NCBI RefSeq assembly: GCF_900177725.1
Contig: NZ_FXAT01000006.1
Location: forward strand, 393,390 to 457,389
DNA length: 64,000 nucleotides
Direction: 5' to 3'
DNA from: Paraburkholderia susongensis
Lineage (GTDB): Bacteria; Pseudomonadota; Gammaproteobacteria; Burkholderiales; Burkholderiaceae
The translations under genes and the position numbers were made by a program. The notes below the pieces were generated by a model. The model ran no database searches. It worked only from the letters and a program-made list of their open reading frames with translations, and was not told the origin of the DNA. Of this stretch, positions 52,113 through 60,304 are shown piece after piece. Position 1 is the first letter of the stretch. Each line of letters opens with the position of its first letter.

Positions 52113-53492
52113 ATGCTGCAGAGAATTATCCGATTAAAAATACCGCTTTGCTGCGCCGCGCTGCTAATGCTTGGTGCCTGCGGTGGAGAGAGTTCGATGA
52201 CATCCGGCAACACAGCTAGTACATCTAGCGACACGGCCGGTACATCCCCAACCACGCCACCAGAGGTGCATGCCGCGTTTAAACATCCGGGAATCTTGAC
52301 AACGAAGGCGAGGCTCGATTATGTGAAGGCTCAGATTGCTGCAAATAATCTGCTGTTTGTCAATGAATTTAATAAATTGAAGAGCAGCCAATCAGCATCG
52401 GCGTCTTACAAGGTAGCAGGTACGCTTACCGATGGAAATATTAGCTGTGGAGCAGTTTCATCCGTTGATCATGGTTGTAATGCTGAAAAGGCCGATGCGG
52501 CAGCTGCTTATGCCCAGGCGTTAATGTGGTATTTCACAGGAGACGAGACCTATGCAAAAAATGCGGTGTCGATCCTGAATTTCTATGCAAATAATCTGAC
52601 AGCCGGACATAGCGGATTCAATGGTCCATTGGAAGCAGCATGGAATGCGGAAGTTTTTCCGGCGGCCGCCGAAATCATTCGATACACATATAGCGGGTGG
52701 TCCGAGCCTGAGGCCAAGGCGTTCGAGACCATGCTGAAGACGCAGTATTTGCCGGATATTAATGGCGTCAACGGCTACGGGACGGAGGGTAACTGGAAGC
52801 TCTCCATGATCGATGGAATGATCGATATTGCAGTTTTCACCAATGATCGCGCATTGTTTGATGATGCCGTTGCGCAATGGAAAAAATGGATTCCCGCGTA
52901 CTACTACAATGCATCACTCGATGGTAATGCGCCTGTCACGTTTCCAGGTAGCCCAAGCGGTGATTCGCCCACAAATACCTGTGGTCCAGACTGTCGCCAG
53001 GCCACCCTCTCACTATGGAATGGCCAAACGGTATTTGATTCGCTGGTGAGTGGAGTCACGCAGGAAACGTGTCGGGATCTTGGGCACGCTCAATACGGAA
53101 TTGGAGCAACCTTCAATGCAGCCGAAACAGCTTATATTCAAGGCAAGGATCTCTATGCCGCGGAGGCTTCTCGCCTGACGACAGCACTCGAATTCAATGC
53201 GAAATTGCTTAATGGAAGCGCGGATCACCAGAATAACGATCTCGTTACTGCGCCAGGAGATCTATTCGGCTCATTATGTAGCAGCGGCACGCCGCCGAAT
53301 GAATTTCAATACAACACAAAACCTACGATGATGAGGGCATACAATGCCTATGCAAAGCGCAAGGGGATGGTGTTGCCCGAGACGAGCACTTATATAGTTA
53401 ATGAGGTTATTCCTTTTAAAAATCCCACTGATCACGAAATACAATGGGAGGTTTTGACAGATGGCGACAGTCCGTCCGAACCAATCGACTGA
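52113..53492 (+). CDS. Alginate-lyase-family lipoprotein
   Basis: A 459-residue lipoprotein (lipobox LMLGAC; ATG 52113 behind TGGAGGAA). The mature part fits the alginate lyase superfamily (alpha/alpha barrel): HPGILTTKARLDYVKAQIAA at the start, the ALMWYFTGDETYAKNAVSIL helices, NGYGTEGNWKLSMIDGMIDI and CRDLGHAQYGIGATFNAAET, the last holding the usual catalytic His region. Uronate-polymer cleavage is likely but the polymer cannot be fixed. Codon use is distinctly more AT-rich than the glycosidase genes upstream, and broken transporter and transposase genes precede it, so recent transfer is likely. Confidence 0.82.
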   Translation: MLQRIIRLKIPLCCAALLMLGACGGESSMTSGNTASTSSDTAGTSPTTPPEVHAAFKHPGILTTKARLDYVKAQIAANNLLFVNEFNKLKSSQSASASYKVAGTLTDGNISCGAVSSVDHGCNAEKADAAAAYAQALMWYFTGDETYAKNAVSILNFYANNLTAGHSGFNGPLEAAWNAEVFPAAAEIIRYTYSGWSEPEAKAFETMLKTQYLPDINGVNGYGTEGNWKLSMIDGMIDIAVFTNDRALFDDAVAQWKKWIPAYYYNASLDGNAPVTFPGSPSGDSPTNTCGPDCRQATLSLWNGQTVFDSLVSGVTQETCRDLGHAQYGIGATFNAAETAYIQGKDLYAAEASRLTTALEFNAKLLNGSADHQNNDLVTAPGDLFGSLCSSGTPPNEFQYNTKPTMMRAYNAYAKRKGMVLPETSTYIVNEVIPFKNPTDHEIQWEVLTDGDSPSEPID

Positions 53493-53903
53493 CAACTGGT
53501 AGCGTCTTTTCGTAATCAAATGGAATAGTATCGTGGCCTCACAATTTTCGTCGGCTCCGCGTGCGCTTCGAACATCGTGCTGACATCCACGAAGCTCTTC
53601 TTAAACCTGGCTGCTCTCTCGTCTGCTGGAACAGCTTCAGACGTAGCGAGCAGCCTTTTTGAACTGACATCTTGGTGTCTCACGTAGGCCGCTCACCTGA
53701 ACTGGGATCGGCTCGGGTGCTTCCCATTGCGTGGAGAGTTCCGGCTGGTGCGGTGTGCGGGGGCGAAGGCTTTTACTGGAAATCGACGGCGGTTCTTTTC
53801 CTGATTTATCCAGGGTTTTTCCTGATCTTCGCCATGTCGATACCCGCATCGCCGGGCCGTCGTGAGAGTATGTTCAACCCCTCCAGTGAAAGGCGAACTC
53901 ATC
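53493..53903. other. Intergenic region without recognisable gene
   Basis: About 400 bases after the alginate-lyase-like gene. Short frames on both strands have no family match; I see no insertion-sequence end or RNA gene. The start region of the next gene lies at its right edge. Confidence 0.4.
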
Positions 53904-54350
53904 ATGGCTACCGGAACCGTCAAATTTCACCGTGTTTTGCGCTCGACGCCCGAGCGAATCTATCGCGCGTTCCTCGAACCGGACGCGATAGCGAAGTGGC
54001 TTCCCCCCTATGGATTCACGTGTCAGGTTCATCACATGGATGCGCGGGTCGGCGGCACTTACAAGATGTCCTTCCGTAACTTCGGCTCCGGCAACGGCCA
54101 TTCGTTCGGCGGCGAGTACGTCGAGCTGGTGCCGTCCGAGAAGATTTGCTACTCGGATCGTTTCGACGATCCGAACCTGCCCGACCAGATGCAGACGACA
54201 ATTTCATTGCGGCAGGTGTCTTGCGGAACCGAAGTGAACATCGTGCAGGAAGGCATTCCCGAGGTCATTCCCGTCGAGATGTGCTACCTCGGCTGGCAGG
54301 AGTCGCTTGCGCAACTGGCGAAGCTGGTTGAGCCTGAAATTCCTGATTGA
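53904..54350 (+). CDS. SRPBCC (AHSA1-like) protein
   Basis: A 148-residue protein of the SRPBCC/activator-of-Hsp90-ATPase-like family. I start it at 53904 (MATGTVKFHRVLRSTPERIY). DAIAKWLPPYGF, the GGTYKMSFRNF strand, and VEMCYLGWQESLAQLAKLVE at the C-terminal helix are typical of this START-like fold, which makes a hydrophobic pocket. Such proteins are often near small regulators in this group of bacteria, but none is adjacent here. Function unknown. Confidence 0.8.
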   Translation: MATGTVKFHRVLRSTPERIYRAFLEPDAIAKWLPPYGFTCQVHHMDARVGGTYKMSFRNFGSGNGHSFGGEYVELVPSEKICYSDRFDDPNLPDQMQTTISLRQVSCGTEVNIVQEGIPEVIPVEMCYLGWQESLAQLAKLVEPEIPD

Positions 54351-54651
54351 TACTGCTCGCGGAGATTGATGCCTTTCTCCGCGACAATGCCTTGAATCTC
54401 GATGTTTCTTTCAAGGCAGCGTATGGTCTCTTTTTCAATCCTGTCTCATGGAGACACACTACGGCGTCATTCATTCTTTGAAGAATTGAAGCGTCTTCTG
54501 TGCGAGTAGTTGACCTCCTTGCACGTCCCATGTCGCGGCGGCGTCCAGGCGTGTTCTCAATTGTTTTCTTGCTTGCTACTGGTTTCAGGTTTTGATGTGA
54601 TCGGCCATGATGGGGATTTCGGCATGTCGTCAGGATTGCAAACGGTTGAGA
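54351..54651. other. Intergenic region, no gene recognised
   Basis: Around 300 bases between the SRPBCC gene and the transposase relic. Short frames show no family resemblance. Confidence 0.4.
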
Positions 54652-55100
54652 TCAGGCTGAATTGAAGACCGGGTTGAGGTGGTAAAGGGTGAATGGGACA
54701 AGGTACGCGTGAGCCGGATCACGACGCACTGCGCCGGAACTGAAAACCTCAGTGACGCCGTTCGATAAGATGCGGCAGTAGTGCCGCAGGTTAATCATCG
54801 TGTAGGCGAGTGTCTTGAACGCGTAGTGAAGAGGGCTGATGCGTTCGAAGCGCAACAGCAGACGGCGAACTTGTCCTCCCAGCCGAACAGCCGCTCGATG
54901 GTGTTGACGCGCTCTTTAAAAATGGCCGGCTCGAACAGCGCCTTGAGGCCGCGTTTGGGCCTTTTCCTGCGTCGCTTCGCTCAATTCCACTGGAATCCGT
55001 TGTCGGGCTTGGCGTTGGGCCATTTTCCATCAGCAAAGCGACGGATTCTAGTCGCTTCGACGACAACCGCTCGAACCCCTTACCCAGCCGGCCTCTCCGC
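54652..55100 (-). pseudogene. IS5-like transposase remnant, copy 1
   Basis: On the minus strand the translation reads GLKALFEPAIFKERVNTIER and LFGWEDKF, then shifts by one base to RLLLRFERISPLHYAFKTLA and YTMINLRHYC, the C-terminal block of an IS5-like DDE transposase ('FAWEDKFRRLLLRFERL ... TMINLRHFC'). Near 54868 this copy has one base fewer than the second copy at 63342, so the frame is broken. The N-terminal half is absent. Confidence 0.65.
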
Positions 55101-55143
55101 CAGCTTTAACCGCTGCGAAAAACCTGCAATCAGTAGTTGCGCT
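54805..55143. repeat. Direct repeat, left copy (transposase relic)
   Basis: About 339 bases nearly identical to 63342-63680 in the same orientation, with roughly 15 scattered differences by eye. The similarity stops sharply on both sides. The left copy extends past the repeat into the transposase 3' end (54652-54804), while the right copy is cut there. Confidence 0.9.
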
Positions 55144-55182
55144 GGCGCGCATGCTTCCATATGGTCGGCTTGGCGGCGAGTC

Positions 55183-55320
55183 ATGTCCTCGCCCGCAGCG
55201 CTCACAAGTGTGTGCGACAATTTACGTCACGCCTCGATCGCGACGACTTCAATGTATCTGCATGGCGACGAAATCAAGCGTGCAAGGAAGATGGATAAGA
55301 CCTTCGTCGCTCAAGAATAG
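55183..55320 (+). pseudogene. Tyrosine-recombinase (integrase) C-terminal remnant
   Basis: The frame reads ALTSVCDNLRHASIATTSMY followed by LHGDEIKRARKMDKTF and a stop at 55318-55320. This is the C-terminal box of phage-type tyrosine recombinases ('LGHASIATTSMYLH'), with the catalytic Tyr still present but everything upstream missing. Confidence 0.6.
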
Positions 55321-55527
55321 TGATGGGAATCAGCCGTGCTTCGGCTAGCGCCTCAATGATCTTCAGCCGGTCCTCGGGAATTCGGACAAAATTGCACGTT
55401 GGCCGCACGGCACCCTAGGCAGCACGATGGTACTTCAGGCAGTTCGTCATGCTGTCGCGAATACCCTGACCAGCAGGGCCTTGAGGGCGCCAGCGCGCAT
55501 GACTCCCCAGCAATCCTAGGCTACACC

Positions 55528-56397
55528 ATGCCCATCATCAGCGAACTTTTCACTTATCCGATCAAGTCCTGTGCAGGTATCGAGCTTGTGCGCACACGTC
55601 TCGTCGAGACGGGTCTCGAGCACGATCGAAATTGGATGGTGACCGACGCCGCAGGCAGCATGCTGACGCAACGCACCTACCCGCGCCTTGCGTTGGTGCG
55701 AACGGCCCTCGATGGCAACGACCTCGTCGTCGATGCGCCCGGCATGCCGACGCTGCGGACGCCTCTGTCGGCAACTGCACTCGAGGGTGCAGCGACGATA
55801 AGGGCGACCGTCTGGCGCCACACCGTCGACGCGCTCGACAGTGGTTGTGAAACTTCGCACTGGTTCAGCGATTATTTGCACAGTTCCGCACGGCTAGCGC
55901 GTTTCGCACCGGTCGTGCGGCGCGAGGTCAGCACGAAATGGACGGGTGGGCTGAAAACACACACCAGATTCGCCGACCGCTATCCGCTGCTTGTGCTGGG
56001 CCAAGCGTCGCTCGACGAGCTGAACGCACGCCTTGCCTCAAAAGGGGCACCTCCCGTGTCCATCGATCGTTTTCGGCCGAACATCGTCGTCACCGGCCTC
56101 GACGCCCACGAAGAAGACTATGTGGAACACGTCGATATCCGGGCGACGGACGGGCATTTCCGACTGCGCCTCGTTAAGCCATGCACACGTTGCTCGGTAC
56201 CGACGATAGATCAACGCACCGGAACACCGAATCCGGCATGGCCCCGCGAGCCGCTTGAGACGATGTGCACATACCGCGCCAACGCACGGTTCGACGGCGC
56301 GCTGACGTTCGGCATGAACGCCGTGGTGGTCGACGGGGAAGGCGCCGCGCTCGAGGTAGGGCAGGCGATCGAAATGGAAATAGGCTTCTGCGTCTGA
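55528..56397 (+). CDS. MOSC-domain protein (mARC/YcbX-like), putative Mo-dependent reductase
   Basis: A 289-residue protein with the MOSC N-terminal beta-barrel domain (residues 1-120, starting ISELFTYPIKSCAGIELVRT) and a MOSC domain (about 130-285). The Mo-cofactor cysteine lies in LVKPCTRCSVPTIDQRTGTP, the same block as in mARC and YcbX. RFRPNIVV supplies the conserved Arg/Asn. mARC and YcbX reduce N-hydroxylated compounds; YcbX has an added ferredoxin domain that is missing here. It is convergent with the AraC gene and lies inside the repeat-flanked cassette together with an N-oxygenase, hence a link to N-oxidised metabolites is tempting. Confidence 0.85.
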   Translation: MPIISELFTYPIKSCAGIELVRTRLVETGLEHDRNWMVTDAAGSMLTQRTYPRLALVRTALDGNDLVVDAPGMPTLRTPLSATALEGAATIRATVWRHTVDALDSGCETSHWFSDYLHSSARLARFAPVVRREVSTKWTGGLKTHTRFADRYPLLVLGQASLDELNARLASKGAPPVSIDRFRPNIVVTGLDAHEEDYVEHVDIRATDGHFRLRLVKPCTRCSVPTIDQRTGTPNPAWPREPLETMCTYRANARFDGALTFGMNAVVVDGEGAALEVGQAIEMEIGFCV

Positions 56398-56431
56398 GAG
56401 TGGAAATATTGAGCGCGATGACGAGCCAAAT

Positions 56432-57226
56432 TCAGCACGATACCTGGGGAGGGTCCCGGTATCGTGACAGATAGCGAGCCGGCGAGTCACCGAGGAACTG
56501 CTTGAACGCCGCGGAAAAAGCACTCGTGCTGCAATATCCGAGATCGACGGAGACATCCTTCACGCTCGCCCCCAAGCTTAACCGCGAGAGCGCTTCCAGG
56601 ATACGCACCTGCTGCCTCCATGCCACGAAGCTGAGCCCGGTCGCTTCGCGAAAGCGTCGCGTGAAGGTCCGGCGGCTCATGCTGGCCATCTTTGCCATTT
56701 CGTCGACCGACATGGTTTGTGTCGGCAAGTCGAGGATGTGTCTACATGCCTTGGAGAGCCGCGGGTCCTCGGGCAGCGGCACGTTCAACGGCAAGCTGGG
56801 CATTCCGCTCAACTCGTCGAGCAACAGGGCTTCGAGCCGCACTCGTCGCAGACTAGGGCCGGTCGGCAATGCCAACATGGATTCGAGGAGATGCGTCAAC
56901 AAGGCAGAGACGCTGTAGACCTGGCAGTGGGCCGGCAGTGCGGCAAGTCGGGCTGCCCCGTTCCCGATAAATGTGTTCAACATCGTCACGTCTCCATGCA
57001 TATGCATTTCGTGAGCGATATTGGCCGGAACCCAGATCGCCCGCCGCGCTGGCACGACCCAATTGCCGTTGTCCGTAAACATCGAGATGCCGCCGGTCGT
57101 GGCATAGGCGAATTGCCCTTCGTCATGAGTATGCCGGGTGGATACTTCACCAGGCCTGAACGTACGGGCTGCGACCACAACACCCGTCAATTCACGCTTG
57201 CGCATTTGCTTCTCTTCGCCGTTCAT
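56432..57226 (-). CDS. AraC-family regulator with cupin-type sensor domain
   Basis: A 264-residue regulator. The N-terminal half is a cupin (RHTHDEGQFAYATTGGISMF and VPARRAIWVPANIAHEMHMH). The C-terminal AraC domain begins about residue 155: SVDEMAKMASMSRRTFTRRF and SVKDVSVDLGYCSTSAFSAA. It is divergent from the five-gene cassette and is its most likely regulator. Confidence 0.9.
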   Translation of the reverse strand: MNGEEKQMRKRELTGVVVAARTFRPGEVSTRHTHDEGQFAYATTGGISMFTDNGNWVVPARRAIWVPANIAHEMHMHGDVTMLNTFIGNGAARLAALPAHCQVYSVSALLTHLLESMLALPTGPSLRRVRLEALLLDELSGMPSLPLNVPLPEDPRLSKACRHILDLPTQTMSVDEMAKMASMSRRTFTRRFREATGLSFVAWRQQVRILEALSRLSLGASVKDVSVDLGYCSTSAFSAAFKQFLGDSPARYLSRYRDPPQVSC

Positions 57227-57291
57227 TAGTCATTTTGCATATACCGGCGTCATATTGGAATTGCTACAAAAACGCCGATCGTTAAAAGCAC

Positions 57292-57314
57292 AAGTGACCA
57301 GTTTTTAGTCACTT
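57292..57314. promoter_or_regulatory. Inverted repeat in the AraC/crotonase divergent promoter
   Basis: AAGTGAC (57292-57298) and GTCACTT (57308-57314) are perfect 7-base arms around a 9-base spacer. The right arm is part of TTAGTCACTTT (57305-57315), and a near copy, TTAGTCATTTT, occurs at 57226-57236, next to the regulator's start codon. Repeats of this kind would suit an AraC-type dimer; the assignment is inference. Confidence 0.4.
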
Positions 57315-57423
57315 TATCTTAATGGCCCAATTTTTACACAAGAGCGCCCTCTTTCACAACTTAGTTATGCGAATTACACGTTAGTATGAGCGCCTCACCG
57401 AAATTCAAACGGCCGATTAGCAA

Positions 57424-58191
57424 ATGGATAACCATCTCATTAAAGTATCTCGAAAAAATAATGTTTTGTTGGTCGGGCTCGATCGTCCGGAGAAGCGCAA
57501 TGCCATGCCCAAGGCGATGATGCTGGGATTGCGTGACATATTTTCGAGTATTCCGGACGATGTCGGCGCGGCCGTGCTCTACAGCACCAGCCAGCACTTC
57601 TGCTCAGGGCTCGACCTGACGGAAGTCAAGGGGCAATCGGTTATCGATTGCTTCCATTTCTTTCGGGAATGGCATGAAGTGTTTCATCTGATTCAGTTCG
57701 GAAAAATCCCCGTTATTGCAGCCATCTCCGGTGCGGCTATTGGCGCCGGGCTTGAGATGGCTACTGCTTGCCATATTCGCGTGGTCGATGAAACGGCTTA
57801 TTTCTCATTACCTGAAGGAGCGCGCGGTTTGTATGTTGACGTAGGCGCATCGGTGCGCTTTCCTCGGCTCGCCGGTACGGCTTTGATGATGGACATGATG
57901 CTGACCGGGCGTCCCCTTCCAGCGGAGGAGAGCGTGTCGCGAGGCGTCGCGCAATACTTGGTGCCAACTGGTACAGCTGTCGACAAAGCAGTCGAACTGG
58001 CGGCGATCGCGGCCCGGAATCTTCCGATGACGAACCACGCGATCATTCACGCGCTGCCGCGCATTGTCGAACAAGGTCAGGACGAGGGCTTGTATACGGA
58101 AGCGCTGATTGCGTCCGTTGTCCAGTCTGGTCCTGAAACTGCCGTGCGGATGAACGCATTCCTGAACCGAAAGAAGTCTGAAGCCCGGTGA
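57424..58191 (+). CDS. Crotonase-fold enzyme (enoyl-CoA hydratase/isomerase family)
   Basis: A 255-residue crotonase. LLVGLDRPEKRNAMPKAMML is the start block. HFCSGLDLTEVK gives the first oxyanion-hole motif; AAISGAAIGAGLEMATACHI the second. TAYFSLPEGARGLYVDVGAS holds the Glu usually needed for catalysis, and RFPRLAGTALMMDMMLTGR follows as in ordinary hydratases. It lacks a clear likeness to CarB-type carboxymethylproline synthases. It is the first gene of the cassette, with a poor ribosome-binding site, and presumably hydrates, isomerises or hydrolyses a CoA thioester. Confidence 0.83.
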   Translation: MDNHLIKVSRKNNVLLVGLDRPEKRNAMPKAMMLGLRDIFSSIPDDVGAAVLYSTSQHFCSGLDLTEVKGQSVIDCFHFFREWHEVFHLIQFGKIPVIAAISGAAIGAGLEMATACHIRVVDETAYFSLPEGARGLYVDVGASVRFPRLAGTALMMDMMLTGRPLPAEESVSRGVAQYLVPTGTAVDKAVELAAIAARNLPMTNHAIIHALPRIVEQGQDEGLYTEALIASVVQSGPETAVRMNAFLNRKKSEAR

Positions 58192-58288
58192 CGCAGGGCG
58201 GATTCCAGGAGGTCCGCTGTCGCGCACTTTCCTAAGAGACACATAGTGAACCCCCACCAAAAACAATTGATTAATTTGGATTCCTGAT

Positions 58289-60196
58289 ATGTGTGGTTAC
58301 GTTGCAATTTTTTCAAAACAACCTCGCGAGTTCAAGGCGGACCAGGTCAACATCGCGATGGACACGATTCATCATCGCGGCCCGGACAGCCGGTCCATCT
58401 GGATCGATCCCAATGGACGTGTCGCATTTGGCTACGTTCGGCTCGGGCTCGTCGGCTTGAGCAACGGCACCCAACCGATCGTTGCTGACGAAGGTGATTT
58501 CGTCATGATGGTCAATGGCGAATTCTACGACTACGCGCGAATCCGCGCGGAACTCGAAGAACAGGGCTGCCGGTTCAAGACCTCGTCGGACAGCGAAATC
58601 GCGCTGCACTTGTACCGCCGGCATGGGGTTCGTGGACTGAAACAACTGCGAGGCGAATTCGCGATCCTGATCTACGACCGCCTGCGCGAAACGTTGTTCG
58701 CGGTTCGAGACCGCATCGGCGTGAAGCCGCTGTATTACGCCGAGCACGATGGCGCGTTCTACTTCGGATCCGAAATCAAGGCGATGGTGGGGGCAGGTCT
58801 GCCCCCGCAATGGGACCGGGACGCCTATGCGAATCGGGGCTTCATCCTGCGAGACCGGACGCTGTTCAACGGCGTGCGCAGCGTCAAGCCGGGAACATTC
58901 CTGCTGGCGGATAGCTGCGGCCTGCAAGAGAAGACATACTGGGATTGGCAGTTCCCGGCACGCGCCGAAATGGATCACAACCGGAGCGAGGCGTCGATGA
59001 TCGAGCGCGTGCGCAGCGCAATCGAGGACGCCGTGCGGCTTCGTTTGCATGCTGACGTGCCGGTTGGCGTCTCTCTGAGCGGTGGCCTCGATTCGTCCGC
59101 CATGCTCGGCTTGGCGACGGCGCTCGTTGGCAAGCCGTTGCAGGCGTTCCACTTGTCGTTCGAAGGCGCCGACGGATATGACGAGCGACGCTACGCGGAA
59201 ATCGCGGCGAAACACAACAACGCGGAGCTGCATGTGCTTTCGGTCAGCCAAGACGACTTGGCCGATCACTTCGAAGATGCGCTATGGCACACGGAGATCC
59301 CGTTCTCGAACGCGCATAGCATCGCCAAATACATGCTCTGCAAGTTTATTCAGAGCAAGGGCATGCGCGCGGTGCTGACGGGAGAAGGGGCGGACGAAGT
59401 TTTCGCCGGCTATCCCCACTACCGGCGCGACATGGTGATGTTCAACAACGACCACCAGGACCGAGCCGAAATCCAGCGTCTTGCCGATCGCATCGAGTCC
59501 CAAGGCGATCGCTTCCTCGAGGGACCGACAGTCGACGTGCAGTGGGTCAACAACGAGCTGGGCCACGGCATTGCCTGGATGGAGACGCAGTCGGCGCTGT
59601 TCCGCCCTCTGGCTGGCTTGTTCAGGAACGGCTATCGCGAGCGTCATGCGCACGCGACCCCCTACCAGCAGTTCTTCAACCGTCTCGGCGGTCCGTCCTT
59701 CGACGAATGGGACCCGGTCAACAAGTCCCTCTACGCCGTCGCCAAATCGAGCTTGCCAAACCTTGTGCTGACGACGCTGGGCGACCGGCTGGAGATGGCT
59801 GGCAGCCTCGAAGGAAGGCCACCGCTTCTGGACCACCGCGTCGTGGAAGTCGCCGCTTCGCTGCCCGTGTGGATGAAGATTCGCGGAAGCGTCGAGAAAT
59901 ATGCCTTGCGCGAAGCGATGCGAGCGTATTTGCCACACGAGATCTACGACCGCAAGAAGCAATATTTCCGCGCACCGCCGTCGCTCCTGCATCCGAAGTC
60001 GAAGATGTTTCAACTGGTTGCTGACACCTTGTCCGGGCCACTGCTTAATTCGCTGCCGTTCTTCGAACCGTCGAGCGTGCGCGACTTCATGGCGGCTGCC
60101 CGGTTGCTGCCGGAAGCGCAGCGCGCCGCGGCCGATCACATCCTGATGGAAATCACGGGACTGTGTCTGCTGCAAAAGCGCTTTTCGCTGAGCTAG
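58289..60196 (+). CDS. Asparagine-synthetase B-type glutamine amidotransferase
   Basis: A 635-residue AsnB-family enzyme. Cys2 (MCGYVAIFS) is the glutaminase nucleophile, with HHRGPDS, MMVNGEFYDYARI and the RDRIGVKPLYY block of the Ntn domain (residues 1-210). The ATP-pyrophosphatase domain has VSLSGGLDSSAMLGL, LTGEGADEVFAGYPHYRRD and LEGRPPLLDHRVVEVAASLP. It should adenylate a carboxylate and amidate it with ammonia from glutamine. Because it is inside a specialised cassette with an N-oxygenase, the substrate may be a pathway acid rather than aspartate. It begins 97 bases after the crotonase gene. Confidence 0.9.
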   Translation: MCGYVAIFSKQPREFKADQVNIAMDTIHHRGPDSRSIWIDPNGRVAFGYVRLGLVGLSNGTQPIVADEGDFVMMVNGEFYDYARIRAELEEQGCRFKTSSDSEIALHLYRRHGVRGLKQLRGEFAILIYDRLRETLFAVRDRIGVKPLYYAEHDGAFYFGSEIKAMVGAGLPPQWDRDAYANRGFILRDRTLFNGVRSVKPGTFLLADSCGLQEKTYWDWQFPARAEMDHNRSEASMIERVRSAIEDAVRLRLHADVPVGVSLSGGLDSSAMLGLATALVGKPLQAFHLSFEGADGYDERRYAEIAAKHNNAELHVLSVSQDDLADHFEDALWHTEIPFSNAHSIAKYMLCKFIQSKGMRAVLTGEGADEVFAGYPHYRRDMVMFNNDHQDRAEIQRLADRIESQGDRFLEGPTVDVQWVNNELGHGIAWMETQSALFRPLAGLFRNGYRERHAHATPYQQFFNRLGGPSFDEWDPVNKSLYAVAKSSLPNLVLTTLGDRLEMAGSLEGRPPLLDHRVVEVAASLPVWMKIRGSVEKYALREAMRAYLPHEIYDRKKQYFRAPPSLLHPKSKMFQLVADTLSGPLLNSLPFFEPSSVRDFMAAARLLPEAQRAAADHILMEITGLCLLQKRFSLS

Positions 60197-60304
60197 AGCG
60201 GCTTGGCCGGCCCCTTGTGCCGCTTCGTGTCATCGGGGCCAGCCTATCAGGCAGAGCGACATGCGTGTGCCGCGCCGCATCACCGAATTCTTTCTGGAGA
60301 AATC

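Noticed and set aside
57424..60196. Carbapenem-type CarB/CarA pair (crotonase plus AsnB-like beta-lactam synthetase)
   Set aside because: The AsnB-type protein keeps the glutaminase Cys2 that beta-lactam synthetases lack, the crotonase looks like an ordinary hydratase, and there is no CarC-type oxygenase gene.
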